Notes: a model not told the origin generated them from the sequence alone. A stretch of DNA of 64,000 nucleotides from Labrys sp. WJW (GCF_001676615.1 NZ_LYXZ01000039.1:62001-126000); one strand, 5' to 3'; counted from the stretch's first letter, positions 43,623 through 53,677 are shown. Program-made: numbers and translations.

Positions 43623-44663
43623 CTATCGCGCGGGCTGGACCCGGGCCAGGAAGGCGAGGATCTCGTCGGCGATCTGGCGGTGCAGCGTCGCCCGGTCGCG
43701 CGTGCCGCCATCCCGGCAGACGAAGCTCTCGCCTGGGGCGATCTTCTCGATCGCGGCGGGCGCCTCCGGCAGGCAGAGCTGCATGAAGCTGAAATGCGTT
43801 GCGTCGGGGATGGGCAGGTAGCGGGTGCTTGCCGGCGGGAGGGCCTTGGCGAGATAGTCGGAATCCTGCTGCAGGGCTGCGATGCCGGGGACCGGCGTTC
43901 CCGCCGCAAGCACCAGCACAGGTATCCGGACAGCCGCCAGGCTTTGCGGCGTAAAGCCGAGCGCAGGTCCGAGATCGAGAGAAACCACCGCGCCGATCCT
44001 GCTATCGCGAAGATCGGCTCCCAGCTTGGCGGGATTGGTTCCGCCGTCGCGCAATCCGAGAGCTGCGAGCGCTTCGCAAAGGGGGGCGGGCGAGCAAGCC
44101 GCGGGAAGGCGGCTTGCGTCATAGCGCCCGCCGGCCAGCGCCATCACCGTCCAGCCGCCGAGGGAGTGGCCGATGGCGGCGATACGGCCCGCCTCGATGG
44201 GGCCGGCGAGGCCGGGATCGGTGCTGACGGCATCGAGAACCCGGCTGAGATCATGGGGGCGTTCCCACAGGCGGACTGCCTGTTCCGGCCGCTTGTCGGC
44301 GGTGGTCGTGCCCGGATGGTCCGGCGCCGCCACGATGTAGCCGCGCCCGGCGAGTTCTGCTGCCAGCCAGTTGAGGTTTCGCCAGCTGCCGCCGAAGCCG
44401 TGCGACAGCAGGACGAGCGGATGGCTGCCGGCCGCGGGCGGAGCATTCTCCGCCACATTGATGCCGGGGAAGCTGCCCTCCCGCCCGCCGATCGACGTCA
44501 AGGGGCCGCGAGCATCGGTCGGATACCACAGGCGGGTCTGCAGCGGCCGCTCGCCGCCCGGATCGGGGATGTTGAACACCTTGGTGGCGACCGGCTCGCC
44601 AGCCAAGGCAGCATGTCCTGCCAGGCAGACGGCAAGGGCGAGGAGGAAAGAGAAACGGCGCAT
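43623..44663 (-). CDS. Secreted alpha/beta hydrolase (dienelactone hydrolase-like)
   Basis: A 346-residue periplasmic protein with a signal peptide (about 1-21). The serine nucleophile is in IGHSLGGW; LVLLSHGFGGSWRN is the oxyanion region and DATHFSFMQ holds the catalytic His. The family is the 'predicted dienelactone hydrolase' group related to platelet-activating-factor acetylhydrolases, with several Cys probably in disulfides. GGAGAG precedes the ATG. The gene is divergent from gntR across 191 bp that contains the gntR-side palindrome. Substrate is unknown. Confidence 0.83.
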   Translation of the reverse strand: MRRFSFLLALAVCLAGHAALAGEPVATKVFNIPDPGGERPLQTRLWYPTDARGPLTSIGGREGSFPGINVAENAPPAAGSHPLVLLSHGFGGSWRNLNWLAAELAGRGYIVAAPDHPGTTTADKRPEQAVRLWERPHDLSRVLDAVSTDPGLAGPIEAGRIAAIGHSLGGWTVMALAGGRYDASRLPAACSPAPLCEALAALGLRDGGTNPAKLGADLRDSRIGAVVSLDLGPALGFTPQSLAAVRIPVLVLAAGTPVPGIAALQQDSDYLAKALPPASTRYLPIPDATHFSFMQLCLPEAPAAIEKIAPGESFVCRDGGTRDRATLHRQIADEILAFLARVQPAR

Positions 44664-44824
44664 GAAACTCTCCAGGAATGCGGTTGACGCCGCCTTCCTG
44701 CCGCGCGGTGGCCTCGGCTTGCGACCTGGAACGTGTTCGAGGTCGTACCGGAAGGCGATGGCGGACCCGCTCTTATCGCAGTGGCGATTCCACACCATTG
44801 ACGCCGCTGCCGAGAGTGACTAGG

Positions 44825-44844
44825 ATATCTGATATATCAGATAT
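44825..44844. promoter_or_regulatory. Perfect 20-bp palindrome ahead of the gntR-kdu operon
   Basis: ATATCTGATATATCAGATAT is self-complementary end to end. It lies 10 bp before the chosen gntR start and overlaps an upstream in-frame ATG. FadR/GntR-type regulators bind such short AT-rich palindromes, so autorepression and control of kduI-kduD-kdgT is the simplest reading. Confidence 0.7.
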
Positions 44845-44854
44845 GGTGAAAGTA

Positions 44855-45616
44855 ATGAGCGCCTTTGGCCATTTCCAGGATCGCACCGGCGGGCGGCCGC
44901 TTGCGGCTCAGCCGGGCCTGACGACGGCAGCGGTCGTGCATCGGGCATTGCGGGACGAGATCGTCTCCATGATCAGGCGGCCTGGCGAGAGGATCGCCGA
45001 GGCTGAGGTGGCGACGGCGCATGCCGTCAGCCGCACGCCGGTCCGCGAGGCGTTGCTGCGCCTGGCCGACGAGGGGCTGGTCGAGATCGCAGCGCGGTCG
45101 GCCACGCGCGTGGCCCGCATTCCCGCCGCCATCCTGCCCGATGCAATCTTCGTGCGCTCGGCCGTCGAGCATGCCACGGCGCGCGCCGCCGCCCATCAGG
45201 CTCGGGGCAGCAGCGTCACTCTGCTGCGCGGCCTCATCGAGCGTCAGCGTGAGAGCCTCGGAGCCGGCGACACCAATGGCTTTCACGAGGCGGATGAAGC
45301 TTTTCACGCGGCCCTCGCCATGGCAGCGGGCCGGCCGGGCGCCTGGGAGATGGTACAGCAGGTCAAGACCCAGCTCGACCGCTATCGCCGGCTGACCCTG
45401 CCGGAAGCCGGACGCATGCTGCGCGTCGTCGAGGAGCACGGCGCCATCGTCGATGCCATCGAGGCCCATGATGCGGAGAAGGCGGGGCTTGCCATGGACC
45501 ATCATCTCGACGGCCTGCGGCGGAGCCTGGCCTCCATCCGCGATCACAACCCGGACTATTTCTCAGGGGATGCCGCCGGTATCTCCGCCGCCTTCGAGAC
45601 GCTGCTGTTCCGCTAA
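44855..45616 (+). CDS. GntR-family (FadR-type) regulator of the uronate operon
   Basis: A 253-residue regulator. The N-terminal winged helix (residues about 23-85) includes VHRALRDEIVSMIRRPGERIAEAEVATAHAVSRTPVREALLRLADEGLVEI, and the C-terminal FCD all-helical effector domain has metal-binding-like HEADEAFH and EEHGAIVDAIEAHDAEKA. It is first in an operon with kduI, kduD and kdgT. ATG 44855 has GGTG six bases upstream; ATG 44843 is an alternative but lies in the operator. The effector is probably 2-keto-3-deoxygluconate or a related acid, inferred from neighbours. Confidence 0.9.
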   Translation: MSAFGHFQDRTGGRPLAAQPGLTTAAVVHRALRDEIVSMIRRPGERIAEAEVATAHAVSRTPVREALLRLADEGLVEIAARSATRVARIPAAILPDAIFVRSAVEHATARAAAHQARGSSVTLLRGLIERQRESLGAGDTNGFHEADEAFHAALAMAAGRPGAWEMVQQVKTQLDRYRRLTLPEAGRMLRVVEEHGAIVDAIEAHDAEKAGLAMDHHLDGLRRSLASIRDHNPDYFSGDAAGISAAFETLLFR

Positions 45617-45651
45617 AGCGTTTTGCGATCCCGACAATCCAGAAAGTCCCT

Positions 45652-46497
45652 ATGTCCTATCAAACCCTCGAAATTCGCCACGCCAGCCACCCCGAAGCCG
45701 TCAAGGGCCTGGATACGCAGGGCCTGCGCCGCGAGTTCCTGATCCCCGATTTGTTCGCCGCCGGCCGCATCAAGCTGGTCTACTCCCATGTCGAGCGCAT
45801 GATCATCGGCGGCGCCTGCCCGGTCGATGCCTCCTTGGCCCTGCAGACCCCGAAGGAGGTCGGCCAGCCGAGCTTCCTGGCCCGGCGCGAGCTCGGCATC
45901 ATCAATATCGGCGGTCCGGGGATCGTGCGCGTCGACGGCGAGACCCATGACATCGGCACGCGCGAAGCCCTCTATGTCGGCATGGGCGCCGGCGAGGTGG
46001 TGTTCGAAGCCAGGGACGCCGCCGCGCCGCCGCGCTTCTACCTTCTCTCGGCGCCCGCCCATCGCAGCTATCCGACGCGCCGGATCGACGCCTCGGTCGG
46101 GCGGATCCTGCAGCTCGGCGACAAGAGCACCGCGAATGAGCGCAGCATTCACCAGATGCTGATCCCGGGCGCAGTCGACTCCTGCCAGCTCGTCTTCGGC
46201 ATGACCACGCTGGCGCCGGGCTCGGTGTGGAACACCATGCCCTGCCACACCCATGACCGGCGCAACGAGGTCTATCTCTATTTCGATCTCGCGCCCGAGG
46301 CGCGCGTCTTCCACTTCATGGGCGAGCCGCAGGAGACCCGCCACCTGGTGGTGGGCGAGGGCGATGCGGTGATCTCGCCGCCCTGGTCCATCCATTCCGG
46401 CGTCGGCACCGGCGCCTATACCTTCATCTGGGCCATGGCCGGCGACAACCAGGACTATGCCGACATGGACATGGTCGCGACGGCGGACCTGCGATGA
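45652..46497 (+). CDS. kduI: 5-dehydro-4-deoxy-D-glucuronate isomerase KduI
   Basis: KduI isomerises 5-keto-4-deoxyuronate, made from pectin or hyaluronate lyase products, to 2,5-diketo-3-deoxygluconate. The 281-residue protein has two cupin halves. The zinc-binding motif is CHTHDRRNEVYLYFDL, with a further His at the SIHSG loop. The length equals characterised KduI. It is 35 bp after gntR, which contains a short repeat remnant (AAAGCGTTTTGCGATCC), and overlaps kduD by 4 bp. Confidence 0.95.
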   Translation: MSYQTLEIRHASHPEAVKGLDTQGLRREFLIPDLFAAGRIKLVYSHVERMIIGGACPVDASLALQTPKEVGQPSFLARRELGIINIGGPGIVRVDGETHDIGTREALYVGMGAGEVVFEARDAAAPPRFYLLSAPAHRSYPTRRIDASVGRILQLGDKSTANERSIHQMLIPGAVDSCQLVFGMTTLAPGSVWNTMPCHTHDRRNEVYLYFDLAPEARVFHFMGEPQETRHLVVGEGDAVISPPWSIHSGVGTGAYTFIWAMAGDNQDYADMDMVATADLR

Positions 46498-47279
46498 GCA
46501 GCGCAACCATGAACCGGCTTGCCGCCAACCCCTTTGACCTCACCGGCAAGGTCGCGATGGTGACGGGATCGCGCACCGGGCTCGGGCAGGCCATCGCCAT
46601 CGCCCTGTCGCAGGCCGGCGCCAGCATCGTCGGGGTCGATCGCGGCCCCGCCGACGAAACCCGCGCGGCGATCGAGGCGCAGGGCGGCGCCTTCCTGCCC
46701 GTGACCGCTGATCTTTCCACCACGGCGCCTCTGCCTGGGATCGTCCAGTCGGCGCTCGACCGCTTCGGCGCGCTTGACATCCTGGTCAACAATGCCGGCA
46801 TCATCCGCCGCGCCGATGCCCTCGACTTCACCGAGGAGGACTGGGACGCGGTTGTCGACGTGAACCTCAAATCGGCGTTCTTCCTGGCCCAGGCGGCGGC
46901 TCGCGCCATGCTTGCGGACGGACGCGGCGGCAAGATCATCAACATCGCCTCGATGCTGTCCTTCCAGGGCGGCATCCGCGTCGCCTCCTACACCTCGGCC
47001 AAGAGCGGGTTGATGGGGCTGACCAAGCTGCTTGCCTGCGAATGGGCCGCCAGGGGCATCAACGTCAACGCCATCGCCCCCGGCTATATGGCGACCAACA
47101 ACACCGCGCCATTGCGTGCGGATGCTGAGCGCAATGGCCAGATCCTGGCGCGCATTCCGGCCGGGCGCTGGGGCGCGCCCGCCGATCTCGGCGGCGCTGC
47201 CGTGTTCCTGGCCTCGGACGCCTCCGCCTATGTCCACGGCACCACCATTCCGGTGGATGGCGGCTGGCTGGCGCGCTGA
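46494..47279 (+). CDS. kduD: 2-deoxy-D-gluconate 3-dehydrogenase / KduD oxidoreductase
   Basis: A 261-residue classical SDR acting after KduI, reducing 2,5-diketo-3-deoxygluconate to 2-keto-3-deoxygluconate with NADH. Motifs: TGSRTGLGQAIA (dinucleotide site), VNNAGIIRR, catalytic Ser in IASMLSFQGG and YTSAKSGLMG (YxxxK), then NAIAPGYMATNNT. It overlaps kduI by 4 bp and is followed by an inverted repeat before kdgT. Confidence 0.95.
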   Translation: MSSATMNRLAANPFDLTGKVAMVTGSRTGLGQAIAIALSQAGASIVGVDRGPADETRAAIEAQGGAFLPVTADLSTTAPLPGIVQSALDRFGALDILVNNAGIIRRADALDFTEEDWDAVVDVNLKSAFFLAQAAARAMLADGRGGKIINIASMLSFQGGIRVASYTSAKSGLMGLTKLLACEWAARGINVNAIAPGYMATNNTAPLRADAERNGQILARIPAGRWGAPADLGGAAVFLASDASAYVHGTTIPVDGGWLAR

Positions 47280-47285
47280 GCGATT

Positions 47286-47420
47286 TCCTTCTCCCCTTGC
47301 GGGAGAAGGTGCCCCGAAGGGGCGGATGAGGGGAGATGCACAAACCCCACGAGTGTTCACCAGCACCCCTCATCCGTCATTGCTTCGCAATGCCACCTTC
47401 TCCCGCAAGGGGAGAAGGAA
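47286..47420. repeat. Long inverted repeat between kduD and kdgT
   Basis: The arms are about 45 nt: the left begins TTCTCCCCTTGCGGGAGAAG, carries a hairpin GCCCC-GAA-GGGGC and continues to GGATGAGGGG; the right has CCCCTCATCC, then TGCTTCGCAAT and CTTCTCCCGCAAGGGGAGAAG. It sits inside the kdu operon 7-140 bp past kduD. A related element lies at 50371-50495. Both may attenuate or stabilise transcripts. Confidence 0.7.
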
Positions 47421-47476
47421 TTTGCGGAGCGGCCACGTCTGGCCGTTCGCCAAAAATACAATCTGGGAGGCAGTCC

Positions 47477-48475
47477 ATGAAGATATTGAAGGTCATCGAT
47501 AAGATTCCCGGCGGCCTGATGCTGGTGCCGCTGCTGCTCGGCGCCTTGTGCAAGACCTTCTCACCCGGCGCCGGCAGTTATCTGGGTTCGTTCACCAACG
47601 GCCTGATCACCGGCACCGTGCCGATCCTCGCCGTCTGGTTCTTCTGCATGGGCGCCACCATCGATCTCAGGGCGACCGGCATGGTCCTGCGCAAATCGGG
47701 CACGCTCCTGGTCACCAAGATCATCGTGGCCTGGGTCGCTACCATGGTCGCGGCGCGGTTCATTCCCGATGGGGGCATCACCTCCGGTCTGTTTGCGGGG
47801 CTTTCGGTGCTGGCGATCACCGCCTCGATGGACATGACCAATGGCGGCCTCTACGCCGCGGTGATGCAGCAATACGGTACCAAGGAGGAGGCCGGCGCTT
47901 TCGTGCTGATGTCGGTCGAATCAGGCCCTCTGGTCAGCATGCTCATCCTCGGCGCCTCCGGCGTGGCCGTGTTCGAGCCGCGCCTGTTCGTCGGTGCCGT
48001 GCTGCCCTTCCTGATCGGCTTTGCCCTCGGCAATCTCGACCGCGACCTGCGCGAGCTGTTCGGGCGCTGCGTGCATCCGCTGATCCCGTTCTTCGGCTTC
48101 GCCCTCGGCAACGGCATCGATCTCAAGGTCATCGCGCAGAGCGGCCTTGCCGGCGTGCTGCTCGGCCTCGGCGTGATCGTGGTTACCGGCATACCGCTGA
48201 TACTGGCCGACAGGTTCATCGGCGGCGGCAACGGCACGGCCGGGCTCGCGGCCTCCAGCACGGCGGGGGCGGCGATCGCCAACCCGACTCTGATCGGCGA
48301 GATGATCCCGAGCTTCAAGCCGGTGGTGCCGGCGGCAACGGCCCTGGTGGCCACGGCCTGCCTGGTGACGGCGATCCTGGTGCCGATCCTGACGGCGCTG
48401 TGGGCAAAGCGAATGGGCAGGGTGCCGGCATCGCAACCCGACGGCGTGCCCCGGCACGGCGTCGAGCCGATCTAG
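47477..48475 (+). CDS. kdgT: 2-keto-3-deoxygluconate permease KdgT
   Basis: A 332-residue inner-membrane protein with about 10 membrane segments and the KdgT opening MKILKVIDKIPGGLMLVPLLLGALCKTF, GATIDLRATGMVLRKSG, MDMTNGGLYAAVM and AASSTAGAAIANPTLI. KdgT takes up 2-keto-3-deoxygluconate by proton symport. GGGAGG precedes the ATG. It ends the gntR-kdu operon. The kdgK kinase and kdgA aldolase needed for further use are not in the window. Confidence 0.94.
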   Translation: MKILKVIDKIPGGLMLVPLLLGALCKTFSPGAGSYLGSFTNGLITGTVPILAVWFFCMGATIDLRATGMVLRKSGTLLVTKIIVAWVATMVAARFIPDGGITSGLFAGLSVLAITASMDMTNGGLYAAVMQQYGTKEEAGAFVLMSVESGPLVSMLILGASGVAVFEPRLFVGAVLPFLIGFALGNLDRDLRELFGRCVHPLIPFFGFALGNGIDLKVIAQSGLAGVLLGLGVIVVTGIPLILADRFIGGGNGTAGLAASSTAGAAIANPTLIGEMIPSFKPVVPAATALVATACLVTAILVPILTALWAKRMGRVPASQPDGVPRHGVEPI

Positions 48476-48494
48476 CCCGGCTTCCCGCTCCGCC

Positions 48495-50213
48495 TCAGCC
48501 GAGCAGGGCCTCGATGGCCGAGCGCAGCACAGCCGGATCGTCCTCCGGTACCAAGGTGAGACCTGGTCGCGGAGAAAGTCCGCAGGCCGGCGTGGCGATC
48601 ACGGGCAGGCCGGCCGCCAGGGCGGCGAGGAGCTGGCGCGGCTGGTGCTCGACGACAGCCGGCAGCACCACCCCGGCAAGGGTGGCAGGCGTCTCGCCCG
48701 GGGCCAGCAGGCGGACCGGCATGTTGCCCCAGAAGCCGAGGCTCTCGCGCGCATGCCCCTTCACGGCGAGCTCGACGGGCAGGCCGTAGAGCGCCTCGCG
48801 CAGGGCATAGGCGCCCTTGCGGCCGAGGGCCGAGGCGGGAAACAGCAGGGTGCGGCCGCCCTTCGCGGCCGGGAGCGGCCGGGCGGGGGACCAGTCGAGC
48901 AGATGGGTCTTGCCAGGGGCGAGAGCCGCGATTTCCGAATGCGGGGTCAGCAGCCGGTCGGCGGCAGCCAGGGCGGCGCTTTCGGCCGCCTCGATCGCCT
49001 CCGGCGCGCGGAAGTCCGCCAGGGTGGAGCTTTCAGGATGGCGTGCAGCAGTGGCATCGAGTTTTGCCTGCAGCTCGGCAAGCGGCAGGCGTTCCATCAG
49101 CACCTCGAAGCTGCGGCCCTGCAGGGCGCCGGCCAGCCATAGATGCGGGAGCAGGTTCTGCGAGACCACGAGATGCGTATGCCGGTGCGACAGTCTGGCG
49201 GCATAGGCCGCCGCGAGACGGGCATCGCCCTGGAGGGCCTTCGCCTGCAGGCTGCCACCCTTGGCGCCTCGCAATGCGAGCGAGCGTCGTAGCGTGGCGA
49301 TGGTCGCCGTGGTCTCGCTGCCGGCCATGCCCGACGGCCAGCCATAGCGCGCGGCGCCCAGGCGGCGGGAGGGCAGGAAAAGGGCGTCTTCGCTGCCGGC
49401 CCTCTGCTCGAGCAGGGTGGCGAATTCCGGCCAGCAGGCATCGACGAGCCAGGCCGTCGGCACGCCGGCGCGGAGGGCGCGCTCGGGGTCGTTGCGATGG
49501 CAATCTTGCTGCCCGCATTGCGTGCAGTCATGCACCGCCGGCCCGGCAGGTGGCATTTCCACTGGCAGGTCGGTGGCATTGGCGCGGCCATGGCCACGCA
49601 GGACGATCTCCAGCCTGTCCCGGCTCATCGAGGCTTCGATGCGGAAGGGGTGGTGGCTGCGGATGCGGAAGTCGACATAGTTCCAGAACACGGTGGCGTC
49701 GCGGCCGAGCTGGGCACGCGAACCGGGCACCACGCGGCTATGGGCATGGCGTTCGACGATCTCCAGCCCGGCTGCGAGGGCCGCCTCATAGAGGGCGTTG
49801 GAAAGCTGGCACAGGCCGCCGCCCACGCTGGCGATCAGGCAGCCTTCGCGCAATTCGCGGCCAGGCACGTAGCCGCGGGCCCGGCTGGCGCGGCCGACCT
49901 GCTTCCAGAAGCTGAGCACGGCGCCGGCCGGCACCTCGACACCGTCGAGGCCCTTCAAGGCCATGCGCAAATTCTGTACCTTGCCGGCGGTGAGCTCGCG
50001 GTCCCTGGCCCCGGCGAGATGGGTCCACAGGGGCGAGCCGGCCCGGCCGAGCACGGGTGCGGCGGCCAGCTGGGCCGAGCAGCCATGGCGGACAATGGGC
50101 TCGGCAGTGAATTTCTCGCGCAGGTAGCGCAGCCCCCGCAAGGCCACCGCCTTGGCCTCGAAGGCGAGGCTGTCGGCATAGCTAGGCACGCTGCGTTGGG
50201 GGAGGGCGACCAT
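48495..50213 (-). CDS. VanW-domain protein fused to a glycosyltransferase-like domain
   Basis: A 572-residue protein. Residues about 50-260 are VanW-like: VLSFWKQVGRASRARGYVPG, EGCLIASVGGGLCQLSNALYEAALAAGLEIVERHAHSRVV and ATVFWNYVDFRIR. A Cys-rich patch, HDCTQCGQQDCHRND, follows. From about residue 320 to the end the sequence resembles a GT-B glycosyltransferase C-half (RTLLFPASALGRKGAYALREAL, VVEHQPRQLLAALAAGLPVIATPACG). No signal peptide is visible in the chosen form, although VanW alone in Gram-positives is often exported. The ATG at 50213 follows a poor ribosome-binding site. Biochemical role is unknown. Confidence 0.8.
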   Translation of the reverse strand: MVALPQRSVPSYADSLAFEAKAVALRGLRYLREKFTAEPIVRHGCSAQLAAAPVLGRAGSPLWTHLAGARDRELTAGKVQNLRMALKGLDGVEVPAGAVLSFWKQVGRASRARGYVPGRELREGCLIASVGGGLCQLSNALYEAALAAGLEIVERHAHSRVVPGSRAQLGRDATVFWNYVDFRIRSHHPFRIEASMSRDRLEIVLRGHGRANATDLPVEMPPAGPAVHDCTQCGQQDCHRNDPERALRAGVPTAWLVDACWPEFATLLEQRAGSEDALFLPSRRLGAARYGWPSGMAGSETTATIATLRRSLALRGAKGGSLQAKALQGDARLAAAYAARLSHRHTHLVVSQNLLPHLWLAGALQGRSFEVLMERLPLAELQAKLDATAARHPESSTLADFRAPEAIEAAESAALAAADRLLTPHSEIAALAPGKTHLLDWSPARPLPAAKGGRTLLFPASALGRKGAYALREALYGLPVELAVKGHARESLGFWGNMPVRLLAPGETPATLAGVVLPAVVEHQPRQLLAALAAGLPVIATPACGLSPRPGLTLVPEDDPAVLRSAIEALLG

Positions 50214-50538
50214 GGCGGGATCCCGGCTCGGCTGAAAACTTGCCGAGACCTTATCGGCCCCTTGGCGAGCCCGCCGTGCGCGCTGGCACGCGGAGGGCAA
50301 TTCTGGCTGTCGCGGGAACAGAATGAAGGATTGGGCTGGGTGATGAAGGTGACGTGAGGCCGCGACGCTCAAGCCCCCCTCGCCCCGCCACTTGCGGGGA
50401 GAGGGTAAGGGTGAGGGGCTTCGCAGAGTTCGGTTTTCTACGTGTTGCGCTGCCCCTCATCCCGGCCTTCTCCCCGTCAGAACGGGGAGAAGGGGTGGTC
50501 GGCGGCGCGCCCTTCCTCATAAGCTGCTATCGCGGCCT
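50214..50538. other. Gap with a palindromic repeat
   Basis: No gene is evident in this 325-bp gap. It carries a repeat of the CCCCTC...CTTCTCCCC class (50371-50495), downstream of the minus-strand MocA-AKR gene and upstream of the VanW gene. Confidence 0.45.
50371..50495. repeat. Inverted repeat related to the kduD-kdgT element
   Basis: Left part AAGCCCCCCTCGCCCCGCC with TTGCGGGGAGAGGG and GTGAGGGGCTT; right part GCCCCTCATCCCGGCCTTCT with CCCCGTCAGAACGGGGAGAA. It resembles the 47286-47420 element in layout (GGGAGAGG...CCCCTCATCC...CTTCTCCCC) but is less symmetric. Confidence 0.55.
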
Positions 50539-52548
50539 CTACCCCCGATCGAGCCAGGCGACCTCTTCCGGCGTCAGGGCGATGTCGAAGGCCTCCAGGC
50601 TGTCGTCGAGCTCGCCCAGCGTGCGCGGCCCGATCAGCGGCACGGACGGGAAGGGCTGCGACAGGACATAGGCGAGGGCGACATGGATCGGCCGCTTGCC
50701 GAGCCGGCGGGCCAGTTCGACCGCCCGGTCCCGGCGCGCGAAATTGCGCTCGGAATACCAGACCCGGACGAGTTCCTTGTCGTCCTGCTTGTCCCGCCCG
50801 GCCCTGTCGGTGAAGAAGCCGCGCCCCTGGCTCGACCAGGCGAAATTGGGGACCTGCCGCGCCGCGAGCCAGGCCTTCCAGTCGTCGTCCGATGCCGAGA
50901 CGCAGCCCGCCCAGATCACGTCCTGCATCTCGGCAAGGGCGAAATTGTTGGAGAGCGCCCCCGGCCTCTGCTTGCCCGTCCTGTCGGCATAGGCCACCGC
51001 CTCGTCGAAGCGCTCGCGTGTCCAGTTCGAGCCGCCAAAGGGGCCGCGGATGCGGCCGGCCTTGACCTCGGCATCCATGGCGTCGACGAACTCGCCGACC
51101 GGCACGTCGGAATTGTCGCGATGCATGAAATAGAGGTCGACATGGTCGGTCTTCAGTCGTTCGAGCGACTGGGTGAGCTGCTGACCGATGAATTCGGGAC
51201 GGCAGAGCGGGGTATGCGCGCCCTTGCCGATCACCACGCTCTCGTTGCGCACGCCTCGTGAGGTCTGCCAGTCGCCGAACAGTTTTTCGGTGATGCCGGC
51301 GCCATAGACGAAGGCGGTGTCGAACAGGTTGCCGCCCTTCTCGAAGAAGGCGTCCAGCAGGATGGCTGCGCTGGAGAAGGTGCGGAAGTCCTCGAAGCCG
51401 AGCGCCACGGCGGAGGCGGCCGGCGCGAGGCCGGGAATGATACGCCGGGGGATCGGCCCGCTCCCCGGCCTGAGCGGCGTGCCCTTCAGCGTCTCCTTGC
51501 GCCGCTCGGGCTTCTCGATGCCGTATTCGAGCCCGATCGCCTGGCGCCATTTGTCGAGCACGCGCAGATTGCCAAGGCTGTCGGCCCAGTCCATGCCCGG
51601 CCAGGCGAATTCCCGGCTGCCTTCGCGAATGGCCTTGCCGGCGGCGTCGGCCTCGAAGGCATAGAGATGCCGTGTCTCCTCGACCTGCACCGTCTCCGCC
51701 GTGCCGTCGGGCCTGACGATGCGGATCTCGCCGGTGCCGCCCTGCACGCCGCCGGCAAACCAGAAATCCTGCACCTCGATGCGGCCCTCGGTGCCGAGGA
51801 TGCGCAGCACATTATCCTGCTTCAGCGAGATCGAGCAGGAGACGTCCGCCAGGATGCCGCCTGGGAAGTGCAACAGGGCCGAAGCCCATTCGTCGACCCC
51901 CGATTGCCCGAGATGGCCGGTGCCGGAAACGCTGTCGGGCTCAAGGAAGCCCTTGCCCGAGGCGGCGCCGGCGATCAGCCGCGCCATCGAGACGGGATAG
52001 CCGCCGACATCGAGGATACCGCCGCCCGCCAGATCATTGGCATAGAGCCGGTGATCGGGCTTGAACTCCGGCATGGCGAAACCGAAGCTGGAGCGGATCA
52101 GCCTGACTTCGCCGATCGCGCCCGACCGGATCAGTTCCACCAGCTTCAGGGTCTGCGGGTGCTGGCGGTACATGAAGGCCTCGCCCAGGAAGGTTCCGGC
52201 CTTGCGGGCGGCATGCATCATGGCATCGGCCTCGAAGGCCGTCAGTCCCATGGGTTTTTCCACCAGCGCATGCTTGCCGGCTTCGGCCGCCTTGATCGCC
52301 CATTGTGCGTGGCCGGGATGGGGCACGGCTATATAGACGGCATCGATTGTGGGATCGGCCAGCAGGGCCTCATAGCCCCGGTGGATGCGGGCGCCGGGGA
52401 AGGCTTCGGCAAGGCCCGGCCTGCCCGGATCGCGGGTGCCGATCGCCGCGAGCACGCCGCTCTCGGAATCGCCGAGGCCGGCGACGAAGGCCTTGGCGAT
52501 GGCGCCGGGTCCGATGATGCCCCAGCGGATCTTGTCTTTCTCGGTCAT
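50539..52548 (-). CDS. Gfo/Idh/MocA dehydrogenase fused to an aldo/keto reductase
   Basis: A 669-residue bifunctional protein. Residues 1-350 are a Gfo/Idh/MocA oxidoreductase: dinucleotide motif IIGPGAIAKAF, catalytic EKP motif at residues 97-99 (HALVEKPMG), and ANDLAGGGILDVGGYPVSMA. Residues about 360-669 are an aldo/keto reductase with the full catalytic set: Asp and Tyr in FDTAFVYGAG, Lys in VVIGKGAH, His in LYFMHRDN. Both halves should use NAD(P)(H), so the pair may epimerise a sugar through a ketose or keto intermediate. It ends the sugar ABC operon; substrate is not known. Confidence 0.9.
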   Translation of the reverse strand: MTEKDKIRWGIIGPGAIAKAFVAGLGDSESGVLAAIGTRDPGRPGLAEAFPGARIHRGYEALLADPTIDAVYIAVPHPGHAQWAIKAAEAGKHALVEKPMGLTAFEADAMMHAARKAGTFLGEAFMYRQHPQTLKLVELIRSGAIGEVRLIRSSFGFAMPEFKPDHRLYANDLAGGGILDVGGYPVSMARLIAGAASGKGFLEPDSVSGTGHLGQSGVDEWASALLHFPGGILADVSCSISLKQDNVLRILGTEGRIEVQDFWFAGGVQGGTGEIRIVRPDGTAETVQVEETRHLYAFEADAAGKAIREGSREFAWPGMDWADSLGNLRVLDKWRQAIGLEYGIEKPERRKETLKGTPLRPGSGPIPRRIIPGLAPAASAVALGFEDFRTFSSAAILLDAFFEKGGNLFDTAFVYGAGITEKLFGDWQTSRGVRNESVVIGKGAHTPLCRPEFIGQQLTQSLERLKTDHVDLYFMHRDNSDVPVGEFVDAMDAEVKAGRIRGPFGGSNWTRERFDEAVAYADRTGKQRPGALSNNFALAEMQDVIWAGCVSASDDDWKAWLAARQVPNFAWSSQGRGFFTDRAGRDKQDDKELVRVWYSERNFARRDRAVELARRLGKRPIHVALAYVLSQPFPSVPLIGPRTLGELDDSLEAFDIALTPEEVAWLDRG

Positions 52549-52588
52549 GTCAGTCTTTCCAAAGGCTTTCAGGAAAAAAGTACTGCGC

Positions 52589-53677
<1,089 letters not shown>

